Assembly: GCA_036897095.1 (NCBI GenBank)
Contig: JAYMSP010000276.1
Location: 1-61,358 of the forward strand
Reading direction: 5' to 3'
Source of the DNA: Plantago elongata
Lineage: Eukaryota; Streptophyta; Magnoliopsida; Lamiales; Plantaginaceae
Length of the DNA stretch: 61,358 nt
The position numbers were made by a program, and so were the translations under genes. Below are positions 36,901-49,441 of this stretch, one piece after another (position 1 is the first letter of the stretch; each line of letters begins with the position of its first letter). Under the pieces are notes generated by a model. The model was not told where the DNA came from and made no database searches. It worked only from the letters and a program-made list of their open reading frames with translations.

Positions 36901-39900
36901 CTAAGTATTAGTGGTACGAAATGTATGTTGAAAAACTCTCTGATCCAACTTCCAACCCATCCCATTTGGCAAGAGAAAATTAGACACTGCAGTCTGTCCG
37001 ATTTGGTAGAGGTCCAGAGTTAGCGGCTTCCTGTTGAAGTTGTTGGGAATCCAAGAGTCTTCCCACACATTCACCTTCTCCCCATTTCCAATTCTCCAAA
37101 TTATACCATTCCTAATCACTTCCATAGCCCGAAAAATGCTTTTCCAGGAATATGAAGCATTACGATTAGGTTTAGCTTCCAAAACATCACAATTGGAAAA
37201 GTATTTAGCTTTCACGATCCTACTCAATAGAGAATCGGATTGTTGGATAATTCTCCACACTTTTCCTAACATTGCTAAATTAAAAGAGCTCAAATTCCGG
37301 AACCCCATGGCCCCATCTCTCTTACTCTCACATAAAGTATCCCAATTAACCCAATGAATTTTGTTCTTTTGTCCATCTCCCCACCAAAATCTAGAGATAA
37401 TAGATTCCAACTCACGCAAAAGATACTCAGGAAGCTTAAAGCAACTCATGACATAGTTGGGAATACTCTGAAGCACCGGTTTTATCATAACCTCCTTTCC
37501 AGCCATAGACAAGTGTTTCTCACCAAACCCCTGTGTTTTAGCCCAAAGTATCTCCCTCACCCAACTAAAAACCTCCTTCTTAGACTTCCCCATCTCCTTA
37601 GGAAGGCCAAAGTATTTCTCATGTTTCTCCACCACCTCCACTGGCAAAACCCTCTACCCTATCCACAAAAGTGCTCTTACTAAACACTACCGTCAACTTC
37701 TCCAAATTGATTATTTATCCTGAAGCCAAGCTATAAAGTCGAAGGATCTCATTGACTTCATTAGTCGATTCAATGGAAGCATCACAAAAAATTAAAGTGT
37801 CATCCGCAAACAACAAGTGAAAACAGAAGGGGCAAAAGGACAATTAGTGACACCACGGATAGTATGTCTAGACTCTGCATCCACAAGTAATGAACTAAAA
37901 GCTTCCTTACAAAATAAGGGGAAAGAGGATCCCCTTGATGCAAATCTCTCTTAGGCTGGATAGGGTCAAAAAGTTCTCTATTAACATTGACATAATATGA
38001 AACAGAGCACACACAGAGCATAATAAGGTTAATAAAATTCTTCTCAAAACCTAATCTATGAAGCACACGCTGCAGGAAAGGCCATTCAACCCGATCATAA
38101 GCCTTACTCATATCCAGTTTCAAAACCATAAAAGTATCTTTATCCTTTGTTTTCTTTTTAAGAAAATGATTAATTTCATATGAAACTAAAACATTATCAG
38201 TAATTAATCTGGAAGGCAAAAAAATAGATTGGGTCTCGGATATGATTTTATTCATGTGAGGTTTGAGTCTATTAGTGATAGCTTTAGTAGCTATCTTGAC
38301 AATAACATTACTCAAACTGATAGGACTGAATTGGGTCATTAAATCTGGTGTTTTACACTTTTGGAGTAGAATAATATGAGTATAGTTCAATTTATGGGGC
38401 AAGCTGTTTTTATTCAAAATATCCAGGACATAAGCAGTAACATTAATACCAACAATATGCCAAAATATATGGTAAAACATAGCATGCATGCCATCAGGGC
38501 CAGAAGTTTTGGTGGGAAACATATCAAAAAGAGCAGTTTGTACCTCTTTAGCTGTGAATAATCTGGACATGTCTCGGTTGATGGAGCTATCCACTTTCGA
38601 TCTCACAGTGTTCACTACCCGCTCGATATCTTGCTCAGAAGGATTAATGCTGGAGAAGATATATGTAAAGTAATCCACTGATATTCGACCCATATCACCC
38701 AATTCATGTTGTAATATATCATTCGCATCTTTCAACCCATCAATCAGTTTCCGCTGAGCCCGAGTCGACACCCTAGAGTGATATATATAATTTGGTGTTT
38801 CGGTCTCCTTCCACCATCCATTGAGCCTTCGCTCGCTGACTCCACATCGCCTCCTCCCGATCCAACATATCCTCCAGAGCCCGTTTCATATCATTTCCTT
38901 TTCTTTAAGCTCAGCAGTGTACGAAAGTTTCTGGAGTTTCTCCAACTCGGCATTAAGTCTCTTTATTTCCCTGACCAAATTCGGATATGTGCTTTTGCTC
39001 CAATTGAGCAACCCAATCGAGCAATTTTCCAGATTTGGAAGAAATTCTTCCCTATTCGTCCAAGAATCCTGAATAATTCGTTGGCAATCGTCTGGACGAA
39101 GCCAAATTTGTTCGGATCGGAATGGCTTTTTCCGTCTAACTTGCGTATGACGATACCGATGCGGTCTAGCCTGATGGGCGGAAGGAGATATGTTGGTGGC
39201 TGAGTTCGGGTTGTGGCCGTAACGGCTAGCTGGGTGAGATTGGGAAGAAGGGAAGGATGGGTTAGGTGATAAGTCTGCCAGAAGCACCATGTGGTCTGAC
39301 TTTCTCACCGTAAAGTGATGGACAGAGGCATTGGGAAACACGTCCTTCCACATGTTGTTAGCTACTCCCCGATCCAATCGCAATTTCGTACTATTAGGAA
39401 CTGCCCTCTTATTACTCCAAGTATATTGGTATCCTCTATACCCGAGGTCGAGCAAATCATTACTCGTTAAAGTCTCGCGAAAGTCCCTCAACCTTGACTT
39501 CGGAATTTCCCCGCCCCCCCCCCCCCCCAAGCTTCTCATCCTGCGAAAGAACCTCATTAAAATCTCCCATAACTAGCCACTCTCGACCTGACTGTGTATC
39601 CAATTCCTTCAAAAGTTTCTAAGTTCTCTTGCACCTAGACGAGTCCAGCTCACCATAGAATCATGTGAATCTCCAAATCACTGAACTATCTACCAACTGA
39701 ACATTGACATATATATGATTTTTTTCTAAAGCTCAAAACTGAAATCAAAGTCTGTTTATCCCAAAGTAAAACTAGGCCCCCAGAACGACCTACTGTTGGA
39801 ACTCCAATACCAAACACATTAAACTTACCTCGTAACCTTTCAATCCCACGACTATCTAATCTAGTTTCCATGAGAAAGACAATGTTGTGGTTGAAATCTC

Positions 39901-39973
39901 GCAAGAGATCTCCAAAAACATGAACTGCCCGAGGGTTCCCCAATCTCTGACAGTTCCAACTGATGCAGCTCAT
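36901..39973 (-). pseudogene. LINE ORF2: endonuclease and reverse transcriptase, broken
   Basis: From 39973 the minus strand encodes MSCISWNCQRLGNPRAVH and an ETRLDSRG block, the start of an exonuclease/endonuclease/phosphatase domain. It continues in another frame with YQYTWSNKR and LRLDRGVANN. The reverse transcriptase includes KTSGPDGMHAMFYHIFW, FSPISLSNVIVKIATKAI, LKLDMSKAYDRVEW and QGDPLSPYF. The catalytic FADD is present at 37799-37810 but in a shifted frame. The C-terminal part (SMAGKEVMIKPVLQSIPNYV, FWWGDG, FRNLSSFNLAMLGK) ends without RNase H. A run of C on the plus strand at about 39519-39534 lies in one of the frame breaks. Confidence 0.88.
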
Positions 39974-40039
39974 TGGGTTATACGGGGTTGCTCAGCAACC
40001 TCCGCCTTTGGTCCAAAGTGTATTGCATTGTCACCATGA

Positions 40040-41622
40040 AGTTTCTTATGAATAGGGTCCTCATTCTCCATACCCTCAATCGAATTCATCTATACTCCAT
40101 GTCCCTTGTTTTTACTACCTAGAGGGCGGCCTCTCTTCTTTCCCAGTAGCGCCCCACCAAGACTGAATGGAAAGACATTTCTACTTATCTTGGGCTTGGT
40201 TGGTTTCTTAGCTTGGCTGCTACACGTCAGATTATGATTATCGGTTTTGGGCTGCTTAAGGTGATTTAGAAAAGTCTCCCGGATCTAGATCATGCCTGGT
40301 GGTTCGGTGGTGTAGAGTGTGAATAGGGATGGGTCAAGGGTAGAAGGTAAAGTTGGGCCAAAGGTAGGAATTGGGTTAGTTTCAATGATGGACTTAGAGA
40401 AAGGGACAATGGCTAGGTAGGTTGGGCTAACCGGAAGGTTACTGGGCTGGGGAAGGGGGAGGAATGGGCCTGGACTATGAGTATCGATGATCATACCGTC
40501 CGGTCCAGTGCTAGCGCTAGAATCAGAATTAAACTGTTGTGTCTAATCTAAATTCATCTCCATATCATTCACATGATCGGTTACCTCAACTTCCGCGCCT
40601 TATATGGTAAAATTCAATTTATCCTCAACCAAACTTCCTTTTCGTTTGTTTATGCCATGATTTACTCCATCTGAATCCCCGTAAATCTCTTCATTCAAAA
40701 TTTCCCGCTCATTCCCCTATCGCCCTCGACAATTGCCTCTGCAGTCCCTCTAGTTTGTTCAATTACCGCTGGTCCTCACTCCTTGTATCCACCTTATGCC
40801 ACGAAGCATGATTGGACCTAGTTTGTCTGACCAAGTTACGACTAAGGCTGCCTTGAAGAACCTTAGCATGTTATGCGTTTGCATGCGTACGCATCCATTC
40901 TCCGTATGAGCAATTCAACCGGCACTTCTCCATTCAAATCACCCAAGTTGAAACACTCACGGCAGTCCCTAACTTGGTGACCTAGAGTTCCGCAATAGTA
41001 GCAAAAGTTTGGTAATCGCTCATAAGCTAAAAGAACTTGGATTTCCTGCCCCTCTGGTCCGACAATGTTGATCATAGGACGTAACGGCTTAGTAATATCC
41101 AGTCGTACCTTAAACCTCAAGGCCATTACCAAGAAACCCTTGCTATGTGAGTTGTCCATTTTCTGGAAATGCCCAAACACATTACCGAGAACTTCTGCCA
41201 TAGCATGTGTCGCATAACCACCGGGATTCCAGTAGTTTGCACGAAGAAACTGCAAACGTCCAAGCTAATCATTTGGGGATCGTCTTCACTCTTGAGTTCC
41301 CGAAGAACGACAAGATTCTTATCAAAAGTCCAAGGTCCTTGACTCATGACCCTATTCTTTTCAATCACATGCCCAAATTGGATAAGGACCTGATCGTCGC
41401 CAACTTTCGGCATCCGTACCTCGGTCAGTACGTTTCACCATTGACCATGGTGCGTTCGAACGCTTCCAAATTGATAGTTTTTCGAGACAAACCCCTACCA
41501 ACAAGACACAATTCATGATTCACGACTGACTTATTCCACACATCCGCCGGAATGTACACTTTCTGCTTCTCTGATTCCGTCAGTTTCATGTGAGCATTCA
41601 AATTTTCCAGAATACGATCCAT
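40040..41622 (-). pseudogene. LINE ORF1: DUF4283 and zinc knuckle, broken
   Basis: It starts at 41622 (MDRILENLNAHMKLTESEKQ). The DUF4283 block includes FGHVIEKNRVMSQGPWTFDK, and a CCHC knuckle reads CYYCGTLGHQVRDC. ORF1 proteins bind the element's RNA. At least two frameshifts split it (near 41430 and 41200), and the part after the knuckle (40040-40860) is poorly preserved. Confidence 0.82.
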
Positions 41623-42043
41623 ATTAATCTAAACACATTAATGAGCATAACACTATGAGAGAATGGGACGGCTGAATCAACCTAGACGTCCTGATACAAA
41701 CACAACGAAGAAATAAAAACCACCCCGAAAAACCAGATTTAAAAGGTAGGTTAAGAAGGCTAAAAAAGAGAAATCAAATCACTGACAGTTTGGAAAAAAA
41801 ATGCAAAGTAAAGAAAAAAGCAGATCTGCTATCATAAATAAAGCTTAGAAAACGGATTAAAGGCCAGACCTAGAGATCACTCGGAACGATATTTGGGAGA
41901 CCTCATCATGCACTCGGAATTTATGGGCGTAAACTCACTGATTTTGGGATAAATTGTTGATGTTGATTGAGACTTACAATAAGCAATAATCCAATCTCTA
42001 GCCAAAAAGAGAGGAGCTCTTAGGAGGGAGAGATTTTTTGCAG

Positions 42044-42053
42044 CTTCATTATA
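42044..42053. repeat. LINE target-site duplication, right copy
   Basis: CTTCATTATA, identical to 36770-36779. Confidence 0.8.
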
Positions 42054-42786
42054 TTTGGTCATTGATATAATCTGAGAGAAGGAAATACCAATCAATAATA
42101 ATGCTAGCTAGTATGCAATAATTCCCCCTTCTTTTTATAACATTTCCAATATGATCCATATTTCTGTGACTATTGGACTGATTCGATCGCACCCTACCAT
42201 CCAATCCAACGGTTGATTACCATCTGATATGATCTAAATGAACGACCCACAGTGTGGCGGGAAAGCTTGTTTCCCTTGGAGGGAAAATTGGGCTTCCATT
42301 TTCTTCGTTCTAGGCGGAATATTTTTTCTTATATTGTTGTTGTCGTTGTCTCGCCTCGTCATCATCATTATAGTAAGAGAGTAAGGTGTGGAATTATTAT
42401 TATGAGAGTGCATCAATTTTCATGTAACTTACTGAGCTTTAAAAATGATCTGAACAATAACTCAATTGGTATTTATAAAATTCAATTTTAATATGGAATA
42501 AACACTTCGTTAATTTTTATTTGGTATTACAATAATTTGATGGATGTCTATTACTCTTTGTTAATTTGTGTTTAAATATTTATTAAGAAATTGTTACTTC
42601 TCCTTTTCAATCTCAATTATAAGTTTTAACAAAAAAAAAAAATAAATTAGTAGATTATGATAGCAACATTAGAAAATAGATTAAATAAATAATAAAATAG
42701 GGCATAAATTATGAAAGATAGTAATTAATAGATAAATTTCTATTAGATTTTGGATATAATACGGATATATGAGACTGGTACAACGA
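42054..42786. other. Intergenic, nothing recognised
   Basis: AT-rich; no gene, RNA or clear repeat is seen. Confidence 0.45.
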
Positions 42787-43553
42787 TACTCCCTCCGTTC
42801 CGATTTGAAAGTCCCGCAGGACCGGACAAAAGTTTTAAGAAAAAAGTGATAAAGTATGAAATAAAGTAATAAAGTATGAATGTGATTGGTTGTGCTATTT
42901 TTCGAGCCGAGCCGAGTATTTTGATACTCGAGCTTGAGATCGAACTCAACCGAGTCGAGCTTCGGCTCGGCTCGTTAACAAAACGAGGAAAAAAAACAAA
43001 CTCGAGTTCGAACTCGATAATATACAAGCTTTATCTATAAAAATATTTGAAATATGTATAAAAAATTATAATTTATTAAGATAATTACGCTTAACTATTG
43101 TTATGAAGCCGAGCCGAGCTCGACTCGATAATGAAACGAGTATAAAATCGAACTCGAGTTCGAGATCGAACTTAATCGAGCCGGTTCGGCTCGTTAACAA
43201 AACTAGCAAAGAAACGAGCTCGAGTTCGAACTCGATAATATACAAACTTTAACGAGCGTTATATATAAAAATATTAAAAATATGTATGAAAAATTATAAT
43301 TTATAAAAAATATAACACTTAACGATTTTTATCAAGCCGATCTGAATTCGACTCGATAATAAAACGAGTATAAAATCTAACCACGCCGAGTCGAGCCATC
43401 GGTAAGGCTCGACTCGAAAAACAACACTAGTGATTGGTTAAAGTAAGAGAAATAGTGAATAAAGTATGAGAGATATTTTCTATTTAAGAAAATTGAACTT
43501 TCAATTCGAAACAATTCAAAATGAAAAATGAGATGTCCAACCCGGGACGTAGG
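42787..43553. mobile_element. Stowaway-type MITE, split by a nested element
   Basis: The left end TACTCCCTCCGTTCCGAT at about 42787 is a canonical Stowaway terminus. The right end near 43525-43553, read in reverse, gives CCTACGTCCCGGG and matches loosely. The two halves of its interior (AGTATGA, AATAAAGTA units) are separated by the hAT-like element at 42890-43429. Confidence 0.65.
42890..43429. mobile_element. hAT-like non-autonomous element (540 bp) nested in the MITE
   Basis: Exact 8-bp duplications GTGATTGG flank it (42882-42889 and 43430-43437). Terminal inverted repeats are TTGTGCTATTTTTCGAG on the left and, reversed, TAGTGTTGTTTTTCGAG on the right, 14 of 17 matching. The interior is built of two tandem copies of a unit of about 220 bp, each with GGCTCGTTAACAAAAC and GAGTTCGAACTCGATAATAT, and is packed with short CTCGAG/TCGA palindromes. 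No transposase is encoded. Confidence 0.82.
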
Positions 43554-44042
43554 TTTTATTATTTAATATAATTTATTTGGGGTCGAAAATATTATTATAT
43601 AGTTTGTGGGGATGGTGTGCCATGGCGGAGAGACAAATACCGACGTTACGGTGGAAATAGTACTAAGTGTGGGTCCAGTGATGTGAGCTTCGGGTTTACG
43701 TTACAGGTTCGGTTGGCGTTGGTTTTATTGTTCAGAGTAAAGTAGTGCTCCTTCCCATCGTAGTCATTTCCCCTCAATTCCCGCCTTATTGAGTCTGTCA
43801 ACATACCTATTATTTTTACTTTATTAACCTTATTTATATCATTCCCATCAATATCATCACTTCTCTTGTCACCTTGCTCACCAGCTTGCCCATGCCAACA
43901 TTTACTCAACAAACTTACTTTTATGTTTTGGCCATAGAGGTTAAAGATAAAATGAGAAATATGTTACATTGATGATATTATTTGGGTGTTCGATGATATA
44001 CCATAAATACAAACGACTCAATATTGAACTTGTAAAATCATA
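43554..44042. other. Intergenic, nothing recognised
   Basis: An 88-codon minus-strand frame at 43646-43912 resembles nothing I know and I do not call it. Confidence 0.4.
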
Positions 44043-44266
44043 CTCCTACCTCAATTTCAATTACTCATAAATTCAAAAATAATTTACAAAAAAAAGTAAG
44101 TAGAGTAATATAGAGTATAGAAGATAGTAAAGTAAACAAAAAGAATGTATAAAGTAGATAAGATAGTAAATAAAATCATAGAAATGTTCACCAATAAAAA
44201 GGTCAACAATTAATATTGAGATGTTCAAAAATGAATAACGAATTGAAATTGTGATGGAGTGATTAG
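44043..44266. mobile_element. Stowaway-like MITE, about 220 bp
   Basis: The left end CTCCTACCTCAATTTCAATT and the reverse of the right end (AATCACTCCATCACAATTTC) are similar, as are the sequences just inside. The core is AT-rich with AGTA-type units, as in other Stowaway elements in this window. Confidence 0.55.
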
Positions 44267-44982
44267 TTTACACCTGATGGGAAAAATTTGAATTTGATAC
44301 ATTCGAAATTCAAATTGTACTTGTTTTTAAATTTCGATAAATAAGGGCGTAAAGTCTTTCATTATCAAGAAAAAAAAAATTACCCTCATGCATCACTCGC
44401 TTTACACATTATAGTATGTGGATCAACTAAAAACACAATTCACCGAAACGACGATAAACTAACCATGACGAACAAAAATATTGTAATTCCGTAATATCTC
44501 AAGGGCACTTCCGACATTTGGCACCCCGAAAGAAACACAAGAAGAGCAACCAATTAGTCAACAGATATCACCCCTGCAACCCCACAACCCACACCTCAAG
44601 CAGTGGTTTATTACCTCATGCCCCTCAACTCAACCCAACCATGATTAACTTCTCTTCTTCTCCACGTGCACTTATCCCATTCGTCCATTCCCAACCTTCG
44701 GGATTCACACCCTCCTTCTTTTTTCCTCACAGACAAAAATCAAAATCAAAATTCAATCAAACAAACAAACAAACAAACACACTCTCTCAACTTCTCTCCC
44801 TTCACACTAGTACACTACTCTCTGTTTCCTCTCTCTAAAAATCACCCAATTTTCCCCCCATTTTCCACCATAACCCCCTTTTTTTCTCGATTCACCAATG
44901 CACGATCTCTCTCCCGTGCCCAATTTCACTATCTGATGTTTCCGAATTAGCTCAACTGGCAGTCGATTTCGATTTTTGTACT
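44267..44982. other. Upstream and 5' leader of the SAP30-type gene
   Basis: A (CAAA)n run at about 44758-44779 and long CT-rich tracts precede the ATG, likely the promoter and 5' UTR. No other gene. Confidence 0.5.
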
Positions 44983-47416
44983 ATGCTGGAAATGGAGAGC
45001 AATGGCGGATTCTCCTCACACTCGTCGCACTTGCAGAGCTGTGGTGAGAGCAGTGAAGAGGAGCTTTCCGTACTGCCACGTCATACTAAAGTGGTTGTCA
45101 CTGGGAATAACCGTACTAAGTCGGTGCTTGTGGGGTTGCAGGGGGTAGTGAAGAAAGCTGTCGGTCTTGGTGGATGGCATTGGCTGGTAATTTCGTTTTC
45201 GTTTGTTCAAGCTTTGGTTTTTTTTTCGTTTTTGTTAAACATTGTCTTAATTCGTATTCAATAATCGATTAATCATCACTTCATTTAATGATTGGCGAAT
45301 TTGGAAAATGGGAGTAGGATCATGAGTTTGGGAATTTGATTGCATGGGTTTTTTGTTAGAGGTTTTGCTCATTGAAATAATTGCGATTGGGTGGATTTTG
45401 TTGATTTCTCAGATTTGTTGATGATAATTGAACGATTAAATTGAGCAATTTACTTGTTCTATGTTGAAGTTTGAGTTCAATTTAGTGTAGTTTAATAGGA
45501 ATTGGTCTAATTGGAGTGTTTCTGCAGGCAGTAGCTGGGATTGGTATTTAGTCAATTTTTTGGCTTTCCATTATTCTTGTCATTATCCTCTGCCTTTTGC
45601 TTTATTTATGCATCATTTGTTGGTTGTGGAAACTTCTCTCTTGGTAATTGTTTTATTTTATTATTCCTTATTCCGATTTACCAAATCTTTTGGATAATGA
45701 TTTTCCGAACACTGGTGTTTGTTGTTTACTGTGTCTCACTGGAGAGCTTCTTTCTGTTGTTCATCGTTTTTTATTACTTACAGGTTATCTGGAAAGGAAC
45801 CTGTCATTTGGCTTATTCCAATTTTCTTTATGATATAAAATGGTTGGCTGATAAAGGAAGTTATTATTGTCTAATTAGAGGGTAATGTTATGTATTGTTC
45901 AATTTTTAATCAGGTTCTGACAAATGGGATCGAGGTGAAGTTGCAGAGGAATGCTTTAAGTGTCCTCGAAGCGCCTACTGGGAACGAGGAGGACGACGAC
46001 CTTGAATTCGAACATGTACATTGGAATGTTTCTGATATGGGTGAGTAGGCATGTGAGAATCTAGTGTTTATTTGGTTACTAAAACATTTGTTTTCCAGAT
46101 TCTGAATATGATGATGCTTCTAAGTCTGTAATGCGATAAGATTACAACTCTGTTCTTTTTTGTGTGAACTGGTTTTTCCCTTTTCCTCAGTGTTCTTGGA
46201 ACCCATGATGGGAATTTGGTTTTACTTTTGGTGATAGTTTTTAGTTTCAATTATAAATGTTCACTGTACCTTGTAATTTTTGAAGTTTAGATGTAAAGTT
46301 TGTTATGACATAGGATTCTCTAGGTTCATTGCTCAGTCTCTTTTTGTACACATTTTAACAAGCTTTGATTTCCATCTCTTTATTCCTTTACCTTTTGGCC
46401 CACCAATGTGTAATCTGATTATTCCTTATTTTACTTTTCTTAGCATCCGATGATACCCAAAAGTCCCATAGATCGAGGCATCGTACTCCGAGATCATTTG
46501 GTTCGTCTCATAAGTCTCTGAGCCGGTCTCTTTCCTGCGACTCACATTCTAAAGATTCAGTTTCTACTCAGAGAGGGTCCGCTGTAAGAAGGCTAATGCC
46601 TTTTGATGCTCCTTCCGTTTTTGTTTAATTCTTTATGTACTTAATTAACTTTTTTAATAACTATCCTCAGAAGGTTGACCTGGGCAAACTGGAGATGGCT
46701 GCGCTATGGAAGTATTTGCGGCACTTTAATCTTGTGAGTGTGTTCTCATTGTATAACTCGTGGACTTGTTTGTAATCCTGCATTGACACTCTGCTTATTG
46801 ATTTTTAGGTGGATGGCATCCCAAACCCTTCCAAGGAGCAACTTATTGATGTTGTCCAAAGGCATTTCATGTCTCAGGTATGTTCAACTTCGTGTGTTTT
46901 TACTTACTAGACCTTGTAGAGAAGTTGAAACTGTAAATTTTAGAATTTACTAGTTCATTAAACAAGGTTCAGGTATAATAAATTGAGCATATGAGTGACA
47001 ATATATGTACAATCTGATAAAGTTATACTCACTATATGCCATATTATTATTGACCTCTCTAAATTATGACATTTCACCATCCATTGTAACGGTGTTACTA
47101 ATATAGATAGTTTTACACTTGACTCTTAGACTGACACATGAACAAACTGAACTTGAGAATTAAATTTCCCAAGCAGTTCTAGAAGGTCAACAAGAATTCC
47201 TTATATACGGGTTATGTACTTATGTATCACATATAGTTTGTGGGTTATATTTTTGTACGTTATCTGCATTATGTGCAATACTTGCAAGCATTAGAAACTC
47301 AGGACTATGGTGTACAATATTAATCCATGGTTTTCTTTGTGTAGCAATTGGATGAGTTTCAGGTCATTACTACTTTTGTGAAAGCAGCTAAGCGACTGAA
47401 GACAGTTTGCAAATAA
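44983..47416 (+). CDS. SAP30: SAP30-type histone deacetylase complex subunit (AFR1/AFR2-like)
   Basis: Exons are 44983-45186, 45914-46040, 46444-46583, 46671-46733, 46809-46877 and 47345-47416, all GT-AG and in frame, giving 224 residues. SAP30-type proteins bridge Sin3 and histone deacetylase in a nuclear repressor complex; Arabidopsis AFR1/AFR2 work this way on flowering genes. The sequence shows an acidic, Ser-rich start (SCGESSEEELSVLPRHTKVV), the plant block NNRTKSVLVGLQGVVKKAVG, EVKLQRNALSVLEAPTGNEE, a Ser/Arg-rich linker with RSLSCDSHSK, then the Sin3-binding SAP30 domain: DLGKLEMAALWKYLRHFNL, IPNPSKEQLIDVVQRHFMSQ and a C-terminus VKAAKRLKTVCK. The start at 44983 gives MLEMESNGGFSS, as in homologues. 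The gene looks intact although it is surrounded by transposons. Confidence 0.95.
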
Positions 47417-48591
47417 TTGCTGGTCTCTCTGCACATGATCGCTGACTCTTAACCTATCCTGGATCCTGAATCCAGTTCTGGCCGTACATTTTGTATTAGA
47501 ACCTGAATGTACATGAAACCTTGCTGATTATCTCTTTAGTTGCATAGGCACAGGCAAGCTGTAGTTATATAGATATATGCGGACCCAATGAAGTATCATA
47601 CTCCTAAGGCGTCATCTTGGCAGAACATTCTGTATTTTGGTTGAATGTAATGAAATGCTTTAACCACCGGATAGTCGGAAACTTTTGCTGGCATAATGTA
47701 TAGCTCTTATTATTTGTGTTGTTACTTGCTGCTACTCCTGCTGCAAGATTAGGCAAATGCATTGTAATTTTAAGGATTCAGTGTCACATTTGAGGTACAC
47801 ACACGCATACAAAATATACCGAACAACTGACTGCACTTTGGGCAATGTCATGGCAGGGGGCTCGATCTCAGCACTGCTTACTTAGGAGTCAGGCACGCTT
47901 CCTTACTGCCATGGATTGCCGAAAATTTCCAGTTATTCACTGTTCACGGCACGAATCAGCATTGGAGTATTGTCCTTTCCGCCGAGAAATCTGCTGTTCT
48001 CGCTGGTTTCGACTGAAAAATGCAAGAATGGTAGATTTTCAGATCTAGCGTATCCATTGTAAGATTTTTTCCTAAAATTAGATCTGAAATCTAACTGATT
48101 AGATTTCTATAACAAATTAAATTCATCAAGATTCATCAACATAAAGCAAAATAAAGCAAAAAGAGTTAGAAAACGTTGAAGACCACCAGCTTCAGCAACT
48201 TGCAAGTCTGTAAACGGTCTTATGGAACTTGCATTCTTGGTGCAACATGGAATTGAAACACTCTGATTTATGAAGCAAGAATGATGAATTATTGGAGCTA
48301 TTGACTGTGTGCTTGGATAACTGAATTCAGAAAGTGATAGTTGTTTGAGGTGAGATCTTGGAAATTGATTTTGTATCTTAATTTAGAGTTATACTAGTAG
48401 AAACTAGAAAGTAGAAACTATGAAAACGTAACAGGTGGAAGCAACCAAACCAACACAATACTGTATATTGATGCTTTTGGTACTCTTTTTAACTATCATT
48501 ATAATAACTAGTACCTAGTAGTAATTATTATGTGGTAATTGCTATTGATTGTACATAAAGCCTTGCCTTCACATATGTATATTAGGGTGTG
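47417..48591. other. SAP30-type gene 3' flank and intergenic
   Basis: The first 350 bases are probably 3' UTR. Apart from a tRNA-like patch (47851-47911) no gene is seen. A GC-richer block at 47830-48050 stands out from the AT-rich surroundings. Confidence 0.45.
47851..47911 (-). repeat. Degenerate tRNA-like sequence, possible SINE head
   Basis: Read on the minus strand, this starts TGGCAGTAAGGAAGCG, has CTGACTCCTAAGTAAG in the anticodon-arm position and GAGATCGAGCCCCC where a B box would be, and ends CTGCCA, which pairs with the first six bases. It is about 12 nt shorter than a tRNA and the arms pair poorly, so it is not a working tRNA. A tRNA-derived SINE head or tRNA fossil is possible. 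Confidence 0.3.
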
Positions 48592-48594
48592 ATT

Positions 48595-48831
48595 GGAGTA
48601 GCATCCAAATGTCCGTTTGAATGCTACTCAAGAATTTTGTGTTTGTTATGACATTTAAATGTCGAAGATCGAAATGCCTCTACAGTAGCAACATTTTTCT
48701 CTACCTATATAAAAGACCTATAATATTTTATCCAATTACAAGTTTATACCAAACACAATTTTAACAATCCCTACAATTCCGATCATTATTTAGACATTTA
48801 AATCGAGGCATTTAAGTCGCATGCCAGCCCC
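48595..48831. mobile_element. Tourist/PIF-type MITE, 237 bp
   Basis: Flanked by TTA (48592-48594 and 48832-48834). The left end GGGTGTGATTGG and reversed right end GGGGCTGGCATG are weakly matched, and both ends continue into ATTTAAAT-type subterminal repeats. Non-coding. Confidence 0.5.
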
Positions 48832-49016
48832 TTAGTATTGTTTATTTCATGTATTTTATATTTTTATGGATTTCGAAACTCTTTCAAGACGTGTCGAGAT
48901 GTCTCAACAATTTATATAACCGAAATAAGCTCCCGAAACGAAATTTTAATCCATACTTACTGCTAAACCTCTAAATTACCCAAAAGATGTGTATACAAAT
49001 TACTTGTATCAGCGGA

Positions 49017-49441
49017 TGAAGTGATGGAAGAGTCATAAAAACAAATTTGAGAATGATGTAAATAAAATATAGTGTGATTATTATTGATTGAATTAATGAT
49101 TCTACAATGAATCTAGACTATATATAGTTACAAACTAAGCTAAAAACTAAAGAGAGTTAAATACATAATAGCTGGAAATAATTATAACAAACTCCACTAT
49201 AGTACAAATTATGTTAGGGCCCATGTCTCTCTCTTATTGGCTGCCTTGGTTCGAATATGTTGTGAACCGGTTTACATGGACCCAACACACTTTTGGTGAT
49301 GAGTGAATAAGTCACATTACGTTTCTTCAAGTCGTGATTCCCGCCATCTTCTTGTTCTCTTATGCTTCCATTTGCAGCAGGTTCTCTTAATTATTCAGTT
49401 TGATCTTGATGCACTTCATTCGTTCCTTCATGATCTTGACA
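49017..49441 (-). repeat. Copia 3' LTR
   Basis: In element orientation it begins TGTCAAGATCATGAAGG and ends in CACTTCA. The TG...CA ends and the adjoining polypurine tract support the limits; similarity to the other LTR continues four bases further (CGGA on the plus strand). About 425 bp. Confidence 0.88.

Larger units (their letters stand above)
36780..42043 (-). mobile_element. L1-type LINE retrotransposon, 5.26 kb
   Basis: Flanked by CTTCATTATA on both sides. On the minus strand it has a 5' UTR (41623-42043), ORF1 with DUF4283 and a CCHC knuckle, ORF2 with apurinic-type endonuclease and reverse transcriptase, and a 3' end (below about 36900) finishing in an A-rich tail (CTATAAAAAAAG). Several frameshifts and stops split both ORFs, so it is dead. 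The region between the reverse transcriptase C-terminus and the tail is very short: the RNase H domain found in most plant L1 elements is missing, although both ends are preserved. Confidence 0.9.
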
